Below are positions 51,293 through 59,939 of a stretch of DNA of 64,000 nucleotides, piece after piece (the stretch's first letter is position 1; each line of letters starts with the position of its first letter). The notes under the pieces were generated by a model that worked only from the letters and a program-made list of their open reading frames with translations, ran no database searches and was not told where the DNA came from. The position numbers and the translations under genes are program-made. This DNA comes from an uncultured Flavobacteriales bacterium (GTDB lineage Bacteria; Bacteroidota; Bacteroidia; Flavobacteriales; Crocinitomicaceae), in contig CAMLRS010000016.1 in assembly GCA_946482515.1 (NCBI GenBank), forward strand, positions 1 through 64,000, read 5' to 3'.

Positions 51293-51682
51293 CTATAAAA
51301 AACGCTTACGCTGCTCAACAGAAGGCAGTGCGCATTGCTCAGCTGCCAAACGGTGGCGCCGGCGGGCAATCCAGTTGTACACAGCATCGCGGATAAATCG
51401 AGGAACGATCCGGAAGAAACGCAGCCAGCTCCAGGGAGTTTTCAGGTAACCGGCAGCCGTCAATGCAGCTGTGGAACGCTCGAATAACCGGCGACCATCC
51501 CAGAAATAAAAGGTGCTCAGATCGGGCTTGGGAAAGCCGTGTTTGTGAAAGAAATCTTTGGCTGTTTGCGATTGCAGCGCACAGAAATGCACAACGTCTC
51601 CTTTTTCATGGTCAAGCACAAATTGCACGCTCCTGTTACAGAAACCGCAATCGCCATCGTAAAAGACCACCGGAAAATCCAT
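51293..51682 (-). CDS. DCC family thiol-disulphide oxidoreductase
   Basis: The 129-residue protein begins with the DCC motif FYDGDCGFCNRSVQF (C12, C15), the hallmark of the DUF393 family of thioredoxin-like proteins, followed by YFWDGRRLFERSTAAL. Members probably act in thiol-disulphide exchange; the partner is unknown. A weak -7 box precedes the ATG. It is a single-gene unit and its 3' end is 80 bases from the next operon start. Confidence 0.88.
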   Translation of the reverse strand: MDFPVVFYDGDCGFCNRSVQFVLDHEKGDVVHFCALQSQTAKDFFHKHGFPKPDLSTFYFWDGRRLFERSTAALTAAGYLKTPWSWLRFFRIVPRFIRDAVYNWIARRRHRLAAEQCALPSVEQRKRFL

Positions 51683-51685
51683 ACC

Positions 51686-51693
51686 TAAAAGTA
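51686..51693 (-). promoter_or_regulatory. -7 box TACTTTTA three bases before the DCC gene
   Basis: On the minus strand TACTTTTA lies three bases from the ATG at 51682. Confidence 0.5.
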
Positions 51694-51712
51694 CACATTC
51701 CTGCGATGTCGT

Positions 51713-54598
51713 TTAACGAAGCAGCGTAACGAAACCGGTAATTTCGATAATTTCTGCTGTTTTTTCCTTCCCTGTTGTGATTTTCCATGTATAGATGTCG
51801 TCTTTGCAGCGCTCACCGCGGCAGGTTCCATCCCACCCTTCATCCAGCTGATCTGTTTCGAAAATCGTTTCTCCCCAGCGGTTGTAGATAGACAGCTGGT
51901 ATTTCTTGGCGTCAAATCCCAGCGAGAAAACCGGCTTGAAGATACTATTGATGCCATCGTCGTTAGGCGTGAACGCATTCGGCACATAATACAAGCCGCC
52001 CGATTCCACAATAATGTCAATATACAGCGTATCGATGCAACCGCCTGCTGTAGTGGCAATCAGCATAACCGTATAGGTGCCTTCCACATTCTCCGGAAAT
52101 AAATGCTGAACAGTAGCGCCTTCGGCAGAAGTGCCGTCGCCGAAATCCCAGGTTAGCAGCTCGTTCGCAGGCTCTCCATGAAAGGTTACCAACGGGTATT
52201 CCGCCATGACCGGATTCGGATTGGCAGAAAGGTCCATGTTAACATGTGTCACCAGCTGAACGGTCAGCTGAGCAGTAGCAGAACAGGTTCCCGTGGCATC
52301 GGTTCCGGTAACGGTATAAGTGGTTGTCGTGAGCGGCGATGCGAGTACATGACTGCCATCTGGCTGAACAAAGCTGACTGCGGGCGACCATGTATAAGTT
52401 GCTGCGCCCTGTGCCGTCATGACGGATGTTCCGCCCGGACAAATCGTCGTAATTCCCTGTACAGTAACGACCGGCGAAGGCGAAACAGTAACGGTTATAT
52501 AAGCGGTATCCCGGCAAGAAGCCGACTGACCGATCAGCTGATAAACAGTTGTGTTTGTTGGAGAAACGGCTATGGTATCGTTCGTAAAACCGCCCGGAGA
52601 CCAGGTAAAGGAATTCGCCCCACTGGCAATCAGCTGTGTGGATTCTCCCGAACAGAGAATGCTATCACCCTGTATGCTGACGTTCGGCGGAGGAAAAACA
52701 GTAATGGTTACCTGGGCAGAATCGGTGCATGTTGCCGATTGTCCGGCTAAAGTATAAGTTGTTGTAGAAGTTGGCGAGACGGTGATCGAAGTACTCGTTT
52801 CGCCATTCGGTCCCCACACATAGCCGGATGCTCCCGAAGCGGTCAGTGTTACCGGGGTTCCATCGCAAATGACCGTATCGCTTGCCGTGATAACAACGTT
52901 GATCGTTCCGGTTCCGATAACGATGCTGTCCAGCGCACTAGATGCCAGGCACGACAGGCTGTCTTTGAAGTAAAACACGGTAGGTGTCGAGCCAATTGCA
53001 CCTGTATGCAGCGTATCGCCCGAGCCGATGATGTTTCCGAGACTGTCGTACCAGTAAACAGTTCCTGCCGGCGAACCACTGACGATCAGTGTAGTGCTGT
53101 CTCCGGGACAGATGTTGAGATTGGCAGATGGTGTGAGATCAGTTGGTGTCGGAGGTGCTTCGGAGTAATTCGAAAGAAAGCCATTGTTGGGAGCACTTGC
53201 AGTAAGCGTTACTGAACCGGCACTCGGATCGAAGTCGACGCTGCCGCCAAAATGACCGCTGAGTGAAATACTGCCATTTACCGGATTAACGGAAATAGCT
53301 GATGCAAAATCATATCCCGGGCCACCGATCCGGAAACCCTGATTGTAGGTACCTGCCGGGAAATATTTTGCAAGAAAGAAATCGTGGCTGCCTGCTCCCG
53401 GAAAAGCGGTATTGTTAATGGACGCATCGACGTCAAGAGAGGCCGAATTGGAAACTCCCGTAACGCATACGTTGCCGCAGCGATCCAGATCGATCCCATT
53501 GACGATTTCGGAGCCATTTCCATACATGTTCACAGCCCATTGAAAAGCACCGGCTGTCGTGTACTTTGCAACAAAACCGTTCTCCGGTCCGGCGAGGTTC
53601 AAATTATTGGTTCCAGGACCGAAATCGACATCGAACAGGCTACTGCCAAAACTGCCGCCTGCGTAAATCATATTGTTATCCGTATCCAATTTCAGACAGG
53701 TGCCCACTTCTGTTCCGCTGCCGGCATATTGTCCATGCCAGAGGTAATCGCCCGTTGCGCTGTATTTCGCAATGTAAGCATCTACTCCACTCGCATTCAG
53801 CATCACTGTTCCGCCATTAGGATCAAGGTCTATCGACGATTCAAAAACCCCGATAATGTAAATTTCATTGGCATTGTCCACGACGATATCCATACAAGGA
53901 TGCCAATTGCCCGCTGTGGAAGCAATTCCCTTGGCGAAAATCAGGTTTCCCATAGGATCGTACTTGGCAAAAACGCCATCGTTCCAGGTAATGGGAACAG
54001 TTGTTACGCCCGGACCGGGATCAAAATCCGGACTCGTTCCTCCTGCAACAAAAGAAAGGTACAGATTTCCGGCAGCGTCCACATCCAACCCAGTGATATG
54101 GTCATTATTCAGTGTACCAGCCGTTTTCATCCATAGATAATTCCCGTTCAGATCGTATCTGCCAAAGCACGGCCCCAGGTTGCCAATGCTCGTAAGGATA
54201 GCCGTTCCTGGTCCGGGATCAAAATCCGTTGTTCCGATAAACGTTCCGCCGACATAAATGGAATTCTGAGCAATTTTCAGTTGAAACGACATCACGCCCC
54301 AACCACTGAAATCAGTAAGAAACACATGTGCCCACACAAAATTTCCGTTGATGTCATACTTGGCCAGGAATAGATCGATATTTCCCTGTGACGTTCTGAC
54401 AGCAGTCCCGACTCCAGGATCAAAATCAGCAGTGCCATTCAGCTGACCAATGATGTAGGAATTGCCATCGCTATCCTCGTCCACATCATCGACAATAACC
54501 TGACCGCTTCCTGTAATAGCATCGGTCCATTCATGGCTAAGCTGACTGAACGTGAAAGCCGGGAGAAGAATTACGGTAAGTAGCAAGGCCCTTTTCAT
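51713..54598 (-). CDS. Secreted beta-propeller/Ig-like protein with T9SS type B sorting domain
   Basis: A 961-residue protein with a signal peptide (1-18, ending FTFSQ). Residues about 25-480 hold six or more SBBP-like units, each with a D-x-x-GN-Y/V turn and a DFDPG motif and the phrase FLAKYDINGNFVW. Ig-like domains of about 80 residues follow (500-790), then a PKD domain (WDFGDGTSAEG) and the type B sorting domain from YYVPNAFTPNDDG to the end. It is expected to be exported by the type IX system. The last 190 residues are nearly the same as those of the 54794-56917 protein. Confidence 0.88.
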   Translation of the reverse strand: MKRALLLTVILLPAFTFSQLSHEWTDAITGSGQVIVDDVDEDSDGNSYIIGQLNGTADFDPGVGTAVRTSQGNIDLFLAKYDINGNFVWAHVFLTDFSGWGVMSFQLKIAQNSIYVGGTFIGTTDFDPGPGTAILTSIGNLGPCFGRYDLNGNYLWMKTAGTLNNDHITGLDVDAAGNLYLSFVAGGTSPDFDPGPGVTTVPITWNDGVFAKYDPMGNLIFAKGIASTAGNWHPCMDIVVDNANEIYIIGVFESSIDLDPNGGTVMLNASGVDAYIAKYSATGDYLWHGQYAGSGTEVGTCLKLDTDNNMIYAGGSFGSSLFDVDFGPGTNNLNLAGPENGFVAKYTTAGAFQWAVNMYGNGSEIVNGIDLDRCGNVCVTGVSNSASLDVDASINNTAFPGAGSHDFFLAKYFPAGTYNQGFRIGGPGYDFASAISVNPVNGSISLSGHFGGSVDFDPSAGSVTLTASAPNNGFLSNYSEAPPTPTDLTPSANLNICPGDSTTLIVSGSPAGTVYWYDSLGNIIGSGDTLHTGAIGSTPTVFYFKDSLSCLASSALDSIVIGTGTINVVITASDTVICDGTPVTLTASGASGYVWGPNGETSTSITVSPTSTTTYTLAGQSATCTDSAQVTITVFPPPNVSIQGDSILCSGESTQLIASGANSFTWSPGGFTNDTIAVSPTNTTVYQLIGQSASCRDTAYITVTVSPSPVVTVQGITTICPGGTSVMTAQGAATYTWSPAVSFVQPDGSHVLASPLTTTTYTVTGTDATGTCSATAQLTVQLVTHVNMDLSANPNPVMAEYPLVTFHGEPANELLTWDFGDGTSAEGATVQHLFPENVEGTYTVMLIATTAGGCIDTLYIDIIVESGGLYYVPNAFTPNDDGINSIFKPVFSLGFDAKKYQLSIYNRWGETIFETDQLDEGWDGTCRGERCKDDIYTWKITTGKEKTAEIIEITGFVTLLR

Positions 54599-54793
54599 GT
54601 AGCGATGTATTGTAGTTTCAATTTTCTGCTAATCGTTTTATCATTAGCAATGATGCATATTAAGCATAAACGCTGCATTTCAATGACGGATGAATACAGA
54701 AAGGAGTTGCCGGTTTTTCGAAAAGAAAACAAGTTATTGACTGCGCTGTGATTTTTACCGTTCAAACGAGCATGAACTGTTCGTGAGGATATA

Positions 54794-56917
54794 CTATCGC
54801 AGCAACGTCACGAAGCCCGTAATTTCCAACGATTCGGCTGTAGCTTCTTTTCCGGTTGTGATTTTCCAGGTATAAACGCCGTCCTCACATTGCTCGCTGC
54901 GATAAGTTCCATCCCACCCTTCGTCGAATTTGTTGGTTTCGAAAACCGTCTCGCCCCAGCGGTTGTAGATGGACAACTGGTATTTCTTCGCATCAAACCC
55001 CAGTGAGAAAACGGGTTTAAAAATGCTGTTGATGCCGTCGTTGTTCGGGGTAAACGCATTCGGTACATAATACAGCCCACCCGATTCCACGACGATATCG
55101 GTATACAGCGTATCGATGCAGCCGCCTGCTGTAGTGGCGATCAGCATAACGGTATATGTTCCTTCGACATCGGTCGGATACAGATGCTCAATCGTAGGAC
55201 CTTCCGCTGAAGTGCCGTCGCCGAAATCCCAAACCAGTGTTTCATTGGCAGGCTCGCCATGGAAACTCACCAGCGGGTATTCCGCCAATACAGGATTCGG
55301 ATTGGCAGAAAGGTCCATCTCCACGTGATCGATCAGTTCGACCGTTGCCTGGGCAGTTCCCGAGCAGGTATTATCTGCATTTGTTCCTATTACCGTATAA
55401 ACAGTTGTGACGGCCGGCGAAGCCAATACGCGGCTGCCATCCGGAAGGACAAAGCTTACATCGGGCGACCACGTATACGTTGCAGCACCTTCAGCAATCA
55501 GAACGGCTGTTCCACCTGCGCAGATCTGAAAATCGTTTACAGAGATCGCCAATGGTTCTGTTACCGTAACAGTTGCATCTACAGAAGCCGTACAGCCATT
55601 TAGCGTGCCGGTAACAGTATAAATCGTCGTTGCAGTCGGTGTAGCCGTTACAGATGGTCCTGTCGTAGCATCTAAGCCGGTTGCGGGCGACCATGCATAA
55701 TCATCCGCTCCGGTTGCTGATAGTACAGCTGAATAACCCGGACAAACCTGTGCGTCGTTCACAACAATGACCGGTTCCGGCAACACCGTTACGGTGCTTT
55801 GAGTGGTATCGCTACATCCGTTGGTGGTTCCGATCACGGTATAGATCGTACTGACAGGCGTTGAAGTAATTACCGTTGCTCCCGTTGTGGTATTCAATCC
55901 TGTAGCCGGCGACCAGACATACGTGTCGGCTCCTGAAGCAATGAGCGATTCGCTTTCACCCGGACAGATAACCGCCGATGTGACCGCAATTTCAGGATAA
56001 GGCACTACCTGAACGGTTACATCCGTCGTATCCGATTCGCTGTAAACCAGGTAAGTTGTTGTTTGTGGTGGTGAAACGGTCAGTGTGCTTCCCGTTCCGA
56101 TAATGGTGGAAGGTGCCGTGCTTTCTGCCCAGGAGAATGTTGTTCCACCCGAAGCTGTCAAAGTAGTTGATTCCCCTTCACAAATCAGTAGATCACCAGT
56201 TACAACAAGGGTTGGATCTTGCAGGATCACTTCGAAATCATCGATGAAATAATAAGATTGCGGGGGGAAATCGGCCGTAGGTTCGTGCATAACCGTTGTA
56301 ACCTGGCTATCCGGCACGAATACGCCAACGGTTAAATGCGTCCACGCTGTCGTGGCAACGATCGTAAAGGTGTGTTGAATCCAGTTGGTCGACCAGGGTT
56401 GTCCGGGAATCTCCAGCTGCGGTGTCACTCCTATCGGCTCATGGTCAACCTGGGTCAGCGGACCTACGGAAAAATGAACCCCTACATGATTGCTCGCACT
56501 GCCGGAATATTGATTGCTCGCGCCGTTCGTCGTCCAAAAAGAAACCGTATACGTTTCACCCGGAATCATCGGTGTAGTAAGTTCTATTCCAAGATACTCG
56601 CGGAAGTCAGGCACCGATTGACTCGCCGAAGCCAGGAATCCCATGACAGCATTTCCGGTATGCGGCATGAGCGTTGCAAAAATAGAACCGGGCATCCCCA
56701 CAATTCCGGTGCCGCTGGTATGAAGATAATCGGGTGAAGCGTACGGAAAACCGACAGCTACTACGCCGTTTACATTCGACCAGGGTGGGCAAAGTGACCA
56801 TTGTCCGGCGTCTGAAGGGAAACCCGTACTGGTCTCGAAGCTATTGTTGGGAACAAGGTTTTGTGAATGACTGGCGCCACAGGTAAAAAGCAGTATGATC
56901 AATAATAGGTAGCGCAT
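54794..56917 (-). CDS. Secreted CBM-like/Ig-like protein with T9SS type B sorting domain
   Basis: A 707-residue protein with a signal peptide (1-18, ending SHSQ). Residues about 19-230 form a beta-sandwich opening NLVPNNSFETSTGFPSDAGQ and closing YYFIDDFEVILQDP, the layout of carbohydrate-binding modules that occur in surface proteins of this phylum. Three to four Ig-like domains, a PKD domain with WDFGDGTSAEG and the type B sorting domain follow. It is expected to be exported by the type IX system. The 195-bp gap to the neighbour holds no gene. Confidence 0.87.
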   Translation of the reverse strand: MRYLLLIILLFTCGASHSQNLVPNNSFETSTGFPSDAGQWSLCPPWSNVNGVVAVGFPYASPDYLHTSGTGIVGMPGSIFATLMPHTGNAVMGFLASASQSVPDFREYLGIELTTPMIPGETYTVSFWTTNGASNQYSGSASNHVGVHFSVGPLTQVDHEPIGVTPQLEIPGQPWSTNWIQHTFTIVATTAWTHLTVGVFVPDSQVTTVMHEPTADFPPQSYYFIDDFEVILQDPTLVVTGDLLICEGESTTLTASGGTTFSWAESTAPSTIIGTGSTLTVSPPQTTTYLVYSESDTTDVTVQVVPYPEIAVTSAVICPGESESLIASGADTYVWSPATGLNTTTGATVITSTPVSTIYTVIGTTNGCSDTTQSTVTVLPEPVIVVNDAQVCPGYSAVLSATGADDYAWSPATGLDATTGPSVTATPTATTIYTVTGTLNGCTASVDATVTVTEPLAISVNDFQICAGGTAVLIAEGAATYTWSPDVSFVLPDGSRVLASPAVTTVYTVIGTNADNTCSGTAQATVELIDHVEMDLSANPNPVLAEYPLVSFHGEPANETLVWDFGDGTSAEGPTIEHLYPTDVEGTYTVMLIATTAGGCIDTLYTDIVVESGGLYYVPNAFTPNNDGINSIFKPVFSLGFDAKKYQLSIYNRWGETVFETNKFDEGWDGTYRSEQCEDGVYTWKITTGKEATAESLEITGFVTLLR

Positions 56918-57083
56918 AGCGTTCTTTCGTTATAATAGACGAACCAGGCAGTCGAAAGGTTAAAAATAACTACAGTTATCATTAAATCAGGTTTTAAAAC
57001 GTCAATCTCAAATTCTATTGACTGTAGCATTGTTTTTACCGGATGAAAGGACAATTGTCCGTATTTTTAGAACAAAAAAAGCT

Positions 57084-57764
57084 ATGAAATTCGGAATTCT
57101 TCTTTCAGGTTGTGGTGTTTATGACGGAGCTGAGATCCAGGAGGCGGTTTTGACCTTGCTGGCCGTTAAGGAAGCCGGCGCTGATTATCTCTGCATCTCC
57201 GTGGACGCACAACAGCATCATGTAGTGAACCACATTACCGGGGAAGAAATGAACGAATCGCGCAATATGCTGGTCGAAGCGGCCCGCATTGCCCGCGGCG
57301 ATATCCACAACATCAAAGACGTCACACCGGCCGACATCGACGGTCTGATTATTCCGGGTGGTTTCGGCAGTGCGAAAAACTTCACCAAGTGGGCGTTCGA
57401 AGGACCGGATGGCTCCATTCTGCCGGAAGTAAAGCTACTGTTGGTGAACATGGTCAACGTCGGAAAACCAATCGCGGCGCTTTGTGTGAGCCCTGTTGTA
57501 CTCGCGAAAGCATTAGAAGATGCAGGCTTAAAAACTACCATGACCATTGGCACTGACCAGGAAGATTCTCCGTACGACATTACAGCTTTTGCAGCCGGAC
57601 TGGAACACACAGGTGTGATTCCAAGCATGAAAAGCGTGCGAGAGATCCACATCGACGAAGAAAACAAGATTGTGACAGCTCCGTGCTACATGATGGAAGC
57701 CGATATCGTGGAAGTCAGCCGCAATATCAAATCGGCTGTAGAAGCCCTTAAAGCATTAGTCTGA
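57084..57764 (+). CDS. elbB: ElbB-like DJ-1/PfpI family protein
   Basis: The 226-residue protein starts MKFGILLSGCGVYDGAEIQE and has GLIIPGGFGSAKN, the nucleophile-elbow C134 in AALCVSPVV and GTDQEDSPYDI, all typical of ElbB (glyoxalase-like DJ-1 family member, once called SCRP-27A). ATG 57084 is used; an in-frame TTG at 57018 would add 22 residues with no support. The physiological role is uncertain. It stands alone. Confidence 0.9.
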   Translation: MKFGILLSGCGVYDGAEIQEAVLTLLAVKEAGADYLCISVDAQQHHVVNHITGEEMNESRNMLVEAARIARGDIHNIKDVTPADIDGLIIPGGFGSAKNFTKWAFEGPDGSILPEVKLLLVNMVNVGKPIAALCVSPVVLAKALEDAGLKTTMTIGTDQEDSPYDITAFAAGLEHTGVIPSMKSVREIHIDEENKIVTAPCYMMEADIVEVSRNIKSAVEALKALV

Positions 57765-57941
57765 GCTGTTTTACAACGACTTATCGTTATCCAGCTAAAT
57801 TTCCTGTTCATTGACTTATCAACGTTAATATTCGATTAACAAACTGATAATCATTTAAATAAGTTCAAAAACACTCCTTGAAACCGGGACAATTGTTGAA
57901 ATTTACACGTCTCAAAAAGGGGATTTTTAACAGAAGTGACG

Positions 57942-57949
57942 TACTTTTG
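57942..57949 (+). promoter_or_regulatory. -7 box TACTTTTG of pckA
   Basis: TACTTTTG is a full TAnnTTTG match, 34 bases before the pckA ATG. No clear TTG at -33 is seen. Confidence 0.55.
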
Positions 57950-57983
57950 CGGCAATAAAAAGCGTTAGCTAAAAAACGGATGT

Positions 57984-59600
57984 ATGAACGAAATTGGTAA
58001 ACGGGGTAAAAACGCCGACCTGAAAGCAACAATCGGATTAGAAAATCTGGGAACAATTTTCTGGAACCAGGAACCTGCCGAGCTGGTAGAAGATACTATC
58101 ATCGGGGGCATGGGGATTTTAACAGACACAGGCGCTATTGCTATTGAAACCGGTGAATTCACCGGACGGTCACCAAAAGACCGCTTCGTAGTAAAAGATG
58201 CTAAGACCGAAGACAGCGTTTGGTGGGGCGATGTAAACATTCCTGTTTCAACCGAGCAGTTCGATGCGCTGTACAACCGCATGAAAGCATACCTGACCGG
58301 CCGCGACATATATGTACGTGATGCCTATGCCTGCGCCGACGACAAATTCCGTCTGAACATCCGTGTCGTGACCGAATACCCGTGGTCGAATATGTTCGCA
58401 TACAATATGTTCCTCCGTCCTACTATCGAAGAGATCGAAAACTTCGACGCTGAGTGGCACATTGTCTGCGCTCCTGGCTTCAAAGCAGATCCGGCTATCG
58501 ACGGTACACGTCAGTCCAACTTTGCCATCCTGAACTTCACCCGCAAGATGATCATCATCGGTGGTACAGGTTACACAGGCGAGATCAAAAAAGGAATTTT
58601 CTCTGTTTTGAACTACGTATTGCCACACGAGAAAAACGTATTGTCCATGCACTGCTCTGCCAATGTAGGCGAAGCTGGCGATACAGCTATCTTCTTCGGT
58701 CTTTCCGGAACAGGAAAAACAACCCTTTCTTCCGACCCGAACCGTCGCCTGATCGGTGACGACGAGCACGGCTGGTCCGACAATTCCGTATTCAACTTCG
58801 AAGGAGGCTGCTACGCGAAAACCATCGACCTTTCCCGCGAGAAAGAGCCGCAAATCTTCGATGCGATTAAATTCGGAGCGATCCTCGAGAACATTGGCTT
58901 CCAGGGCGATTCTTCGACACCGGATTACTCCGATGGCAGCATCACGGAAAACACACGTGTTTCCTACCCGATCAATTTCATTGATAACATCATGGTTCCA
59001 TCCGTTGGAACAGGACCAAAAAATATCTTCTTCCTGACAGCAGACGCGTTCGGTGTATTGCCTCCGATCTCCCGTTTGACGAAAGAGCAGGCCATGTACC
59101 ACTTCATGTCGGGCTACACAGCGAAAGTTGCCGGAACTGAAGTAGGTGTAACTGAGCCAACAACAACATTCTCTGCTTGCTTCGGTAAAGCCTTCCTTCC
59201 GCTTCACCCTGCGAAATACGCAAAATTGCTGGGCGAGAAGCTCGAAGGAACGGATATCAAAGTGTGGCTGATCAACACCGGCTGGTCTGGTGGATCTTAC
59301 GGCGTAGGAAGCCGCATGAAGCTGTCTTACACACGTGCAATGATCACTGCAGCACTCACTGGCAAGCTCGACAACGTAGAATTCGCGAAGCTGCCGGTAT
59401 TCGACCTGGCATTCCCGACAAGCTGCGAAGGTGTTCCTTCAGAAATTTTGAATCCGCGCGAAACATGGGCTGATAAAGCAGCTTATGACAAAACTGCCAA
59501 CCATTTGGCCGATCAGTTCGTTAAGAATTTCGAGCTGTACGCAGCGGAAACTTCAGCTGATATCCTGGCTGCAGCTCCAAAAGCGTCAGTCACTGCTTAA
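57984..59600 (+). CDS. pckA: Phosphoenolpyruvate carboxykinase (ATP)
   Basis: A 538-residue PckA, the normal length. Key motifs are GEFTGRSPKDRFVV, ILNFTRKMIIIGGTGYTGEI, the kinase-1a P-loop GLSGTGKTT (239-247), the kinase-2 aspartates in LIGDDEHGW and INTGWSGGSYGVG. It converts oxaloacetate and ATP to phosphoenolpyruvate, CO2 and ADP, the first committed step of gluconeogenesis, and sits behind its own promoter and before its own terminator. Confidence 0.96.
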   Translation: MNEIGKRGKNADLKATIGLENLGTIFWNQEPAELVEDTIIGGMGILTDTGAIAIETGEFTGRSPKDRFVVKDAKTEDSVWWGDVNIPVSTEQFDALYNRMKAYLTGRDIYVRDAYACADDKFRLNIRVVTEYPWSNMFAYNMFLRPTIEEIENFDAEWHIVCAPGFKADPAIDGTRQSNFAILNFTRKMIIIGGTGYTGEIKKGIFSVLNYVLPHEKNVLSMHCSANVGEAGDTAIFFGLSGTGKTTLSSDPNRRLIGDDEHGWSDNSVFNFEGGCYAKTIDLSREKEPQIFDAIKFGAILENIGFQGDSSTPDYSDGSITENTRVSYPINFIDNIMVPSVGTGPKNIFFLTADAFGVLPPISRLTKEQAMYHFMSGYTAKVAGTEVGVTEPTTTFSACFGKAFLPLHPAKYAKLLGEKLEGTDIKVWLINTGWSGGSYGVGSRMKLSYTRAMITAALTGKLDNVEFAKLPVFDLAFPTSCEGVPSEILNPRETWADKAAYDKTANHLADQFVKNFELYAAETSADILAAAPKASVTA

Positions 59601-59620
59601 CAGCACAAGTAACATTGTGG

Positions 59621-59653
59621 AAAACGCCTTCCGGTCGCGGAGGGCGTTTTTTT
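59621..59653 (+). terminator. Terminator of pckA
   Basis: AACGCCTTCC pairs with GGAGGGCGTT (one G-U) around a six-base loop, followed by seven T residues. Confidence 0.88.
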
Positions 59654-59658
59654 GTTTA

Positions 59659-59939
59659 TACCACGAATGATTTTCTCCCGCAAATTGGCGAATTAACGCG
59701 AATATTTTAGGTGGAAAATATTGGAGCAGATGTTGTTATCGAAAATCATGCATTATGGTATTTATTCCTGTCCGAAGCAGAATCTATGTGCCCTATGTTT
59801 CTATGTGGTTTAAATTGGGATACTAAGATTTTAGGACATCAAGACCGAACGATTGAAGACTGGAGACCGAAAAAACTATGTGTCTATGTGGTCCCAACCT
59901 GACAAATTATGCATTATGCATTCTGAGATTGTGCATTAA
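59659..59939. repeat. Cluster of four word-repeat families after pckA
   Basis: The 339-bp gap between pckA and the next gene holds ACCACGAAT and AATTAACGCGAATATT words (59659-59708), CTATGTGCCCTATGTTTC then TATGTGGT (59783-59810), GACCGAACGATTGAAGACTG then GAGACCGAA (59841-59870), CTATGTGTCTATGTGGT (59877-59893), and the AT-rich family copy 4 (59903-59939: AAATTATGCATTATGCATTC, TGAGATTGTGCATTAA). The last abuts the TAA stop of the minus-strand gene at 59940. No ORF is supported. Confidence 0.75.

Noticed and set aside
58248..59207. Minus-strand 319-codon ORF opposite pckA
   Set aside because: Antisense shadow of a well-conserved enzyme with no own motif.
59711..59902. Plus-strand 63-codon ORF in the gap before 59940
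   Set aside because: Composed of the word repeats listed for that gap.
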